Below, in pieces: positions 37,029 to 47,504 of a stretch of 64,000 nucleotides of DNA. Every line of letters starts with the position of its first letter. Position 1 is the stretch's first letter. The stretch lies in assembly GCF_900128905.1 (NCBI RefSeq), contig NZ_FQTV01000012.1, forward strand, positions 62,001-126,000, given 5' to 3'. The DNA comes from Bacteroides luti. GTDB taxonomy: Bacteria > Bacteroidota > Bacteroidia > Bacteroidales > Bacteroidaceae. The position numbers and the translations under genes are program-made. The notes under the pieces were generated by a model. That model was not told where the DNA came from. It made no database searches and saw only the letters and a list, made by a program, of their open reading frames with translations.

Positions 37029-40000
37029 TTAAAATGTTACATTAACACCAAAAATGTACGAGTGTGCTTTTGGGTAAGCAGAATTGTCGATACCTGGAGT
37101 TAAATTGCTTGATGAGGTACTAACTTCCGGGTCTTGACCGCTATAGGCAGTCCAGCAAAATAAATTATTGGCTGTAGCATACATACGCAAATCCTGCACT
37201 CCAAATTTCCTTATGATTTTTTTGGGCAAAGTATATCCTAAGATTAAAGTACCTAGACGTAAGAATGATCCATCTTCAACAGCCCAGTCTGATGTTATTG
37301 TTGTGTTCAACAAAGGATGCCATATAGAAGCATTTGCATTTAATTCCTGTAAGCGTTCAGGATTTGCATATATTCCAGAATAGATATTGTTGCCGGTTAC
37401 TGGATCAATCGTTGTAAAACGATTCTTTAAACTCATAAGTGTGGTTAGATTTTGATATTTTTTAGAGAGTGAGTATGTATTATAATCAATCTTGTTTACG
37501 TTCAAAATATCGTTTCCGTATGACCAGTTGAACATGGCTGTTAAATCGAATCCTTTCCAGCCGGCATTAAAACTGAAACCTCCTGTATGCTTAGGCATTG
37601 CATTCCCGATAACTTTACGGTCGTTGTTGGCATCAATTTTGCCATCATTATTCAAGTCTTTCAATTTCATGTGTCCAGGACCATACTTATCTCCGGAACT
37701 ACCTAAAACACCAGAACAATCTACCACACCTTCATTTAAAACCCATTTCTTGGTTGTTTCGTTAAATGTAAAATCATTGAATGAATACATTCCATCGTTA
37801 ACATATCCATACATTAATCCAACTTCTTTTCCAACATAAATACGATAGTTATCGCTGCCCAGAACACTACCACCTCCCGATAGAATCATTTCATCGTTAA
37901 ATGTTCCATACAAAGCATCTACACGATTTTTATTGAATGATATGTTGAAGTTCATGTCCAGATAAAAATCTTTTGATTGAATAAGGTTTGCATTCAGAGT
38001 TAATTCAATACCTTTATTGGTGGTCTGACCCAGATTTTGATATTGGCTGCTATAACCGGAATTTGAAGGTAACTGAACTGACATTATTAAGTTCTTGGTT
38101 ACATCGCGATACCAGTCTACAGTAAGGTTCAAACGATTATTAAGAATACTGAAGTCCAAACCGGAATTGAAAGAATACTTAGATTCCCAGGTTAATTTGT
38201 CGTTACGCAAAACATTTGTTGGTTGCAAACAACTTTGTCCAACTTCATTAATATAATATAAGCTACTGGTGCTTGTAACCGGGCTATATGTTTGACGCCA
38301 ATATGAACCAACGCGTGCATTACCTGATTTACCATAGCTTAAACGAAGTTTTAAATTAGAAAGCCAATTTTTCTGTGACTTCAAAAATTCTTCTTCCGAA
38401 ACACGCCATGCTATTGATCCTGCCGGGAAAAAGCCCCACTTATTGCCAGGAGAAAATACATTTGTTCCATCGGCACGTGCTGTGAAAGTCAAATAATACC
38501 GATCATCAAAGATATAATTTGCACGACCAAAAAAAGATTGTGAACGGCTTGGTTCTTCAACCGTGGTATAAGTCGGTTCAGAAGTACCATTATTCCACAT
38601 GGCCAAAATATTTTGCGCGGTGTAATCCAATGGGTAATAATCTGAGTTCACTGTCATTGAATTTCTTTCAGAGTGATTTGCTTCATATCCAGCCATAGTG
38701 TCGAACCTATGTTTGTTAATTTTCAGGTTGTAACTTAAAAAACTTCTGAAAGCCCAACGATTCCCATCCCAATAGTAACGATAAGCCACTGGTTGACCTG
38801 CCTTTTGACTGGCCTCACCAGTGTTTTTTAAATAAATCTGATCAGTTCTATCTTGTTGAATGGCATAAGTACCCTCTGTTCGTAACGATAATCCTTTAAT
38901 AATATTCCATGTTAAAGCAGCATCATATGAATTGGAAAATTTATTTTGCTTTTTATATTCGTTGGCAATATTATAGAATGGGTCGTTCAAATTACTTATG
39001 TTTTCTACAATATATCCTTCATCACCTAAATCATCCTCCGTTAAACTTTCCAAGGTTCCAATAGGAGGATATTTTATGCAGTCACGCAGTTTGCTGCCAC
39101 TGGAAACACTTGTACCATTTATTGTGGTTTTTGTCATTTTTGAATTGAATTCCAATTTTAGTTTTTTATTAAAAGTCTTATTGATCTTTACATTCAGATT
39201 ATCACGATTAAATTTGGAAGTTTTCATAATATAACTTTCATCATCATGTGTATAACTGATGCTATAAATGAGAGATTGATCGCCTCCGCTAATATTTAAA
39301 TTATAGTTTTGTTTAATACCAGTTTTATCGAATAGCTTTCCTTGCCAGTCTGTTCCTTTTCTGGATTTATAGATATCAATGTCTTCCCAGCGTCCATATT
39401 TGCTTGCAAAACCATCGCCAGTGTCCAATTCTCTTTGAAAATATACATATTCATAAGGAGAAAGAACTTCTGTTGCATTATACAAGTTATTAAAACCAAC
39501 AGAACTGCTTAGTTTTACAACAGTTCTTCCTTGTTTGCCACTTTTGGTAGTTACAAGGATAACTCCATTTGCACCTTTTGCACCATAAATTGCTGTAGAA
39601 GTAGCATCCTTTAATACATCAATACTCTCGATGTCTCCCGGAGGAATATCATTGATGTTGCCAACCTGGAATCCATCAACAATGAATAAAGGTGAATTAT
39701 CTTGTGTAATAGAACCACCTCCACGTACACGAATATTAACAGCAGCATCAGGTGAACCTTGAGTAGTTACAACATTAACACCGGCCAAACGACCAGACAA
39801 AGCGCTTGCAGCAGACGTTACTGAGACGTTCTTTAAAACATTTTCTCCAATGGAAGAGACAGAACCGGTAAGGTCTTTTCTTTTAGTAGTACCATAACCA
39901 ATTACAACAACTTCGTCCATTACTTTGCTGTTACTTTTTAGCACAATGTCCATAGGTGCATTTGTCTTTACTGCAACTGTAAGTGGGCTCATACCAACAT

Positions 40001-40256
40001 AACTAACTTGAATGTTTTTTACTTTTTCAGGGAGGGCTAAAGAGAATTTTCCATCAATGTCGGTAACAGTTCCTATAGAAGGAGCACCAACAGCTTTAAT
40101 ATTGGCACCTATTACAGTTTCCCCAGATTCATCATGAACCACGCCACTAATCTTCTTTTGTTGAGCGTTTATATACTGTACGCCAATTAAAAAAATAAAA
40201 ATCAGAAATAAGGTCAGCTTATTTCTGATTTTTCGCTTTCCTGTTTTCATATCCAT
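37029..40256 (-). CDS. SusC-like TonB-dependent oligosaccharide transporter (pectin locus)
   Basis: A SusC/RagA family outer-membrane transporter of about 1075 aa. It has a signal peptide ending near INAQ, a carboxypeptidase-regulatory-like domain (ISGVVHDESGETVIGANI), a TonB-box-like DEVVVIGYGTTKRKDLTGS and a plug domain with VRGGGSITQDNSPLFIVDG and ATSTAIYGAKGANGVILVTT. The 22-strand barrel ends in the aromatic terminal strand SYIFGVNVTF. Start could be 40256 or 40250 (MKTGKRKIRNKL). The ATG at 40283 is less likely. Codons near 40197-40233, just inside the gene, form a perfect 16-bp hairpin followed by a T-rich tract, described separately. Confidence 0.94.
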   Translation of the reverse strand: MDMKTGKRKIRNKLTLFLIFIFLIGVQYINAQQKKISGVVHDESGETVIGANIKAVGAPSIGTVTDIDGKFSLALPEKVKNIQVSYVGMSPLTVAVKTNAPMDIVLKSNSKVMDEVVVIGYGTTKRKDLTGSVSSIGENVLKNVSVTSAASALSGRLAGVNVVTTQGSPDAAVNIRVRGGGSITQDNSPLFIVDGFQVGNINDIPPGDIESIDVLKDATSTAIYGAKGANGVILVTTKSGKQGRTVVKLSSSVGFNNLYNATEVLSPYEYVYFQRELDTGDGFASKYGRWEDIDIYKSRKGTDWQGKLFDKTGIKQNYNLNISGGDQSLIYSISYTHDDESYIMKTSKFNRDNLNVKINKTFNKKLKLEFNSKMTKTTINGTSVSSGSKLRDCIKYPPIGTLESLTEDDLGDEGYIVENISNLNDPFYNIANEYKKQNKFSNSYDAALTWNIIKGLSLRTEGTYAIQQDRTDQIYLKNTGEASQKAGQPVAYRYYWDGNRWAFRSFLSYNLKINKHRFDTMAGYEANHSERNSMTVNSDYYPLDYTAQNILAMWNNGTSEPTYTTVEEPSRSQSFFGRANYIFDDRYYLTFTARADGTNVFSPGNKWGFFPAGSIAWRVSEEEFLKSQKNWLSNLKLRLSYGKSGNARVGSYWRQTYSPVTSTSSLYYINEVGQSCLQPTNVLRNDKLTWESKYSFNSGLDFSILNNRLNLTVDWYRDVTKNLIMSVQLPSNSGYSSQYQNLGQTTNKGIELTLNANLIQSKDFYLDMNFNISFNKNRVDALYGTFNDEMILSGGGSVLGSDNYRIYVGKEVGLMYGYVNDGMYSFNDFTFNETTKKWVLNEGVVDCSGVLGSSGDKYGPGHMKLKDLNNDGKIDANNDRKVIGNAMPKHTGGFSFNAGWKGFDLTAMFNWSYGNDILNVNKIDYNTYSLSKKYQNLTTLMSLKNRFTTIDPVTGNNIYSGIYANPERLQELNANASIWHPLLNTTITSDWAVEDGSFLRLGTLILGYTLPKKIIRKFGVQDLRMYATANNLFCWTAYSGQDPEVSTSSSNLTPGIDNSAYPKAHSYIFGVNVTF
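40188..40233 (-). promoter_or_regulatory. Terminator-like hairpin within the first codons of susC
   Basis: Plus-strand arms AAAAATCAGAAATAAG (40197-40212) and CTTATTTCTGATTTTT (40218-40233) are exact reverse complements around a 5-base loop. On the coding (minus) strand the stem is followed by ATTTTTATTTTTTT. The structure begins about 20 bases after the start codon, in the signal peptide region. Confidence 0.7.
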
Positions 40257-40273
40257 AAATATTAAATTTAAAA

Positions 40274-40342
40274 TTGTGCACAAAGATCCGTGTTTTTCAG
40301 AAGCTTGTTGTGCATTATTTATTTAAAGAAGTGCATTATTTA
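40274..40342. promoter_or_regulatory. Repeats in the susC / histidine kinase divergent promoter region
   Basis: GTGCATTATTTA occurs at 40310-40321 and again at 40331-40342, a 21-base period (two helical turns). The palindrome TTGTGCACAA lies at 40274-40283. These are candidate regulator sites in the 369-base gap (40257-40625) between the divergent genes. Confidence 0.4.
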
Positions 40343-40566
40343 ACTTACCAGCATTTCATTAATATACGTCTTTTGGTCTTAGGAAAATATTGTAGAAATT
40401 AATGAATAAAGTAGTGATTTGTGCTTTTTGTGGGCTGTTATGGATATGATTTTTTTTTATCAATGTAATAAAAATGGTATTTTTGTTGTGATTGTGATAA
40501 AAAATATTGTTTCATAAAAATGAATCATTTATCGGCTAACAATTCTTTCAATTTAAATATAAATTT

Positions 40567-40574
40567 TATATTTG
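40567..40574 (+). promoter_or_regulatory. Candidate -7 element of the histidine kinase gene
   Basis: TATATTTG fits TAnnTTTG, 51 bases before the ATG at 40626. Only a weak CTTTC lies near -33. Confidence 0.4.
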
Positions 40575-40625
40575 CGTTCTGAAAACAGGAATTTATATTC
40601 TCTGGACAATGCTTAAAAACTAATT

Positions 40626-42596
40626 ATGAAAATTTCTCTCTCTTATAAACTAAATCTTATATGTCTTCTAGTTGCTTTTTTGCTGCCAGGTATCTTTGGT
40701 TGCTTAAATGCCTATGGAGAAAACGCTCCCCAAAATTCTATTCTTATAATCAGTTCATACAATCCTGAAACATCTCAAACATCTAAAAATATTTCTGCTT
40801 TTTTAGATGAATATCGTCTTTTAGGGGGTAAATCTCCTGTTATAATAGAAAATATGAATTGTGGAAGCTTTACTGAAGCTACTTTGTGGAAAGGGCAGAT
40901 GAAGAATATTCTGAATAAATATTTTTTAAGCAATCGCCATCCGGGAATAATTATTCTTCTTGGTCAGGAGGCTTGGTCTGCATTTCTTTCTCAGGATGCT
41001 CAAACTACAGAAAAAGCACATAATATACCTGCTATTGTTGGCATGGTGAGCCGGAATGCTATTATTCTTCCTAATGATAGTCTATCGTTGGACAAATGGA
41101 ATCCTGAAAGTATTGATGCGCTAAAGGATTCTTATCGGATACATAAAATGGCTGGTTATATTTATCAATATGATATAGACAAGAATATAAAGCTGATTCA
41201 GGATTTGTATCCAAAAACAAAACATGTAGCATTAGTTACTGATAATACTTATGGTGGGGTTTCTTTGCAGGCGTATGTAAAAAAGGAAATTAAAAAGTTT
41301 CGCGGATTAGATCTTATATTATTAGATGGAAGAAAAAACTCAATTTATACAATAGTAGATAGCATTAATAAGTTGCCTGATAATACTGTTATGTTGTTAG
41401 GTACTTGGAGAGTAGATAAGAACAATGGTTATTTTATGAATAATGCCACCTATATGATGATGGCTGCAAAGCCAAAAATGCCAGCTTTTACTATAACATC
41501 AATAGGTTTGGGGCATTGGGCTGTAGGTGGTTGTATTCCCCAGTATCGTACTATTGGTAAGGATATGGCTATACAGGCTTATAATATATTAGATGACAGA
41601 ACTGTTGTTAAACCCAAAATAGAACTTATTCATAATCAATATACCTTTGATGCGATAAAATTGGATAGCCTGAAAATTAGTGTAAATAAGCTGCCAGATG
41701 GCTTTGTTTTGATAAATGAAAAGCCTTCTTTTTATGAACAGAATAAGTATCTGGTTTGGGGATGTATTTTCGTCTTTTTTACGCTTTTAATAGGTATGAT
41801 TATTTCTCTTTACTTCTTGTTCCGTACAAAGAAGTTGAAGGACGAACTTGAAGTGTCTGAAGCCGATTTGCGTGTAGCTAAAGAAAAAGCAGAAGAATCA
41901 GAACGTTTAAAATCAGCCTTTCTGGCAAATATGACTCATGAAATCCGGACACCTCTTAATGCTATTGTTGGTTTCTCTAATGTGTTGGCTACAGGAGGGT
42001 GCGCTCAGGAAGATATCGTTGAGTATAATAAAGTTATTCAAACTAACTCTGATCTTCTTCTTCGTTTGATTAATGATATTCTTGATATATCTCGTTTAGA
42101 ATCTGGTATGCTTGAATTCTATTATGAAGAGTGTAATGTGGAATCTTTATGTAAGGAGGTTTTGGCTTCAGTAGAAGCAACGTGTAAGAATCCGGTGGAA
42201 TTTACTTTCGAATCTTTCGATCCAAATTTTTATATGGTTACAGATATACAACGCTTGCAGCAGGTTTTATTAAATCTCCTTTCAAATTCCTGTAAGTTTA
42301 CTAAAGAAGGTTCTGTTATCTTAAACTATAAGATTGATGAAATAAAAAAAATGATATTTTTTTCTGTAACTGATACCGGTGAAGGAATAGGGGAAGGAGA
42401 AGAAGAAATGATCTTTGATCGTTTTAAGAAATTAAATGATTTTGTTCAAGGATCTGGCTTAGGCTTAGCTATTTGCAAAACAATTATGAATGTATTGGGA
42501 GGTGATATCTGGGTAGATTCATCTTATAAAAATGGTGCACGTTTTGTATTTTCACATCCATTGAATTTAAAAACTCAGGAAAATATTGCTGAATAA
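40626..42596 (+). CDS. Membrane sensor histidine kinase with periplasmic binding-like sensor
   Basis: A 656-aa protein. The N-terminal signal anchor (about 8-30) is followed by a large periplasmic domain (about 35-365) of ABC substrate-binding-like fold (ILIISSYNPETSQTSKNISA, PGIIILLGQEAW). A membrane segment follows near 373-397 (WGCIFVFFTLLIGMIISLY), then a short coiled coil, HisKA with phosphorylated H438 (FLANMTHEIRTPLNA) and HATPase (VTDTGEGIG, GSGLGLAIC). There is no receiver or HTH domain, so it is not a one-protein hybrid (HTCS). No response regulator gene is nearby. It is divergent from the pectin susC and may sense a related sugar, but this is inference. It ends 84 bases before the second tRNA-Ser. 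Confidence 0.9.
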   Translation: MKISLSYKLNLICLLVAFLLPGIFGCLNAYGENAPQNSILIISSYNPETSQTSKNISAFLDEYRLLGGKSPVIIENMNCGSFTEATLWKGQMKNILNKYFLSNRHPGIIILLGQEAWSAFLSQDAQTTEKAHNIPAIVGMVSRNAIILPNDSLSLDKWNPESIDALKDSYRIHKMAGYIYQYDIDKNIKLIQDLYPKTKHVALVTDNTYGGVSLQAYVKKEIKKFRGLDLILLDGRKNSIYTIVDSINKLPDNTVMLLGTWRVDKNNGYFMNNATYMMMAAKPKMPAFTITSIGLGHWAVGGCIPQYRTIGKDMAIQAYNILDDRTVVKPKIELIHNQYTFDAIKLDSLKISVNKLPDGFVLINEKPSFYEQNKYLVWGCIFVFFTLLIGMIISLYFLFRTKKLKDELEVSEADLRVAKEKAEESERLKSAFLANMTHEIRTPLNAIVGFSNVLATGGCAQEDIVEYNKVIQTNSDLLLRLINDILDISRLESGMLEFYYEECNVESLCKEVLASVEATCKNPVEFTFESFDPNFYMVTDIQRLQQVLLNLLSNSCKFTKEGSVILNYKIDEIKKMIFFSVTDTGEGIGEGEEEMIFDRFKKLNDFVQGSGLGLAICKTIMNVLGGDIWVDSSYKNGARFVFSHPLNLKTQENIAE

Positions 42597-42609
42597 AATG
42601 CGCCAAAAG

Positions 42610-42640
42610 TTTGGAGGTTTCAAAAATTGTTGTACCTTTG
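42610..42640 (+). promoter_or_regulatory. Promoter of tRNA-Ser (copy 2)
   Basis: TTTG (42610-42613), 19 bases, TACCTTTG (42633-42640): an exact fit to the Bacteroidales consensus and the same geometry as the first copy. Confidence 0.75.
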
Positions 42641-42680
42641 CAACGCTTTTGAGAGAAAGAGCAATAAAGAAAATACTTTT

Positions 42681-42765
42681 GGAGAGATGGCAGAGTGGTC
42701 GATTGCGGCGGTCTTGAAAACCGTTGAACTGCGAGGTTCCTGGGGTTCGAATCCCTATCTCTCCG
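42681..42765 (+). tRNA. tRNA-Ser(UGA), copy 2
   Basis: Identical over all 85 bases to the tRNA at 5943-6027, including the anticodon TGA and discriminator G. The identity run with the first locus is 93 bases (42679-42771). Promoter and downstream terminator are similar but not identical. Confidence 0.97.
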
Positions 42766-42802
42766 CTGAACAAGCCGAACAAAACCGGTAAGTTAAAGGT
42801 CT

Positions 42803-42839
42803 AATTCCTACAAATCTATGATTTGTAGGAATTTTTTTT
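42803..42839 (+). terminator. Terminator of tRNA-Ser copy 2
   Basis: Perfect 14-bp stem (42803-42816 with 42820-42833), loop TAT, then T-run. It is related to the first copy's terminator, with one base pair of difference in the lower stem. Confidence 0.85.
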
Positions 42840-43186
42840 GTTTATATATGTTTGCATGATTATTATGCTATCAAAGATCTTTAAACTTTCCAACAAATTT
42901 ATGGACTGATCACTTCTTCTTTATATTGGCTCCTTTGCCATTCAAAATAATTACCTCGACACAAAGGACTGAAAGAGTTTCAACTCAAGATTAAATTATT
43001 TCTCAAATAAGTTTTAATACAAACACTTATCCTTAGATGTAAACCTGCTTAGGTTTTATCAAGCATTAGTTAATACGCTTTTCTTATCTGGCTTATAGAT
43101 ATGCTTTTAAGTAAATCCAGTTTTACTTTTATCTAAAATTGAAAACCAAATATCTTAATTTGAAACTAAGAATAATATGGTAAGGC

Positions 43187-43194
43187 TATTTTTG
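43187..43194 (+). promoter_or_regulatory. Candidate -7 element of the xylan-type gene cluster
   Basis: TATTTTTG matches TAnnTTTG, 50 bases before the CE6 gene. TTTG at 43159-43162 is 24 bases upstream, slightly far for -33. The rest of 42840-43244 shows nothing else. Confidence 0.4.
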
Positions 43195-43244
43195 CTATAT
43201 AAATTTAATATCACGAATAATAAAATTGATAACTTAAATAGAAT

Positions 43245-44105
43245 ATGAAAAGAAAAACAAAGATTACTTTATTGGTATTTGTAGCATTACTAGCATTGAA
43301 CTTGAATTCTTATAGTCAGGATAAGAATTTTTATATTTTCATTTGTTTGGGACAATCTAATATGGAGGGAAATGCCAAAATTGAACCTCAAGATACAATT
43401 ATGACTGATAACCGTTTTCAGGTTTTGTCAACTGTTGATTGTCCTGATAAGGGTAGAGTCAAGGCTAACTGGTATCCTGCTGTTCCGCCATTATGCAGAT
43501 GTAATACCGGTTTAACACCTGCTGATTATTTTGGTAGAACAATGATTGCCAATCTTCCAAAGAATGTAAGAGTGGGTGTAATAAATGTAGCTGTTGGTGG
43601 CTGTAAAATAGAACTTTTTGATAAAGATAATTATCAATCTTATGTAGCGACAGCTCCATCATGGATGATTGGTATGATAAATCAATATGATGGAAATCCT
43701 TATGGACGACTGGTTGAAATGGCTAAAATCGCTCAAAAGTCGGGTGTAATAAAGGGAATCTTGCTGCATCAGGGAGAATCTAATACGGGTGATGAAACTT
43801 GGCCATCAAAGGTTCAGGGCGTTTATAACAATCTGCTGAAGGACTTGAATCTGAATTCAAAATCGGTGCCTTTACTTGCCGGAGAACTTGTAGCAGCTGA
43901 ACAAGGTGGCAAATGTGCAAGCATGAATGCTATTATAAATAAACTTCCTCAGACTATTCCTAATTCACACGTTATCTCTTCCAAAGATTGCACAGCTATA
44001 GGAGATGGACTGCACTTTACTGCCGAAGGTTATAGAAAACTAGGTAAAAGATATGCTGTGAAAATGCTTTCTCTATTAGGAATTAAAATCAATTCAGAAG
44101 AATAA
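43245..44105 (+). CDS. Secreted SGNH acetyl(xylan) esterase, CE6-like
   Basis: A 286-aa secreted esterase. After the signal peptide (cleavage near SYSQ, residue 25) it has the SGNH block I motif GQSNMEG with catalytic S38. The conserved INVAVGG comes later, GILLHQGESN is block III-like, and D254 and H257 stand in DGLHF near the C-terminus. This pattern is that of carbohydrate esterase family 6 and related sialate O-acetylesterase-like proteins, which remove O-acetyl groups from xylan. It opens a long plus-strand run of hemicellulose genes. Alternative: another acetyl-ester substrate. Confidence 0.85.
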   Translation: MKRKTKITLLVFVALLALNLNSYSQDKNFYIFICLGQSNMEGNAKIEPQDTIMTDNRFQVLSTVDCPDKGRVKANWYPAVPPLCRCNTGLTPADYFGRTMIANLPKNVRVGVINVAVGGCKIELFDKDNYQSYVATAPSWMIGMINQYDGNPYGRLVEMAKIAQKSGVIKGILLHQGESNTGDETWPSKVQGVYNNLLKDLNLNSKSVPLLAGELVAAEQGGKCASMNAIINKLPQTIPNSHVISSKDCTAIGDGLHFTAEGYRKLGKRYAVKMLSLLGIKINSEE

Positions 44106-44230
44106 TTATTCAGAACTCTGATATTCCGGAAGCTGTTCTGCCTGATATGCACGGCGGTGATTTTCTTCATCCCAATGAAGCCGGGTATAAAAGAATGGCA
44201 GAATCAATTAATTTGAATCTGTTTAAATAA
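44105..44230 (+). pseudogene. C-terminal scrap of a GDSL/SGNH esterase
   Basis: Directly after the CE6 gene, in a different frame, the plus strand reads NSDIPEAVLPDMHGGDFLHP then NEAGYKRMAESINLNLFK and a stop at 44228-44230. The D..HPNEAGY..MA pattern is the block V end of GDSL-family lipases/esterases. No start or N-terminal part remains, so this is the tail of a lost gene. Confidence 0.6.
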
Positions 44231-44271
44231 CTGGCGATATTTTTAGCTTCCTGAAATGCCCGCATAGTTAA

Positions 44272-46278
<2,007 letters not shown>

Positions 46279-46306
46279 AATGATTTTAATAGTTTATTGA
46301 ATATAA

Positions 46307-47464
<1,158 letters not shown>

Positions 47465-47504
47465 TTATGTTAGCAGTAAAAATCTATAGAAAAAATTGTA
47501 AGAA

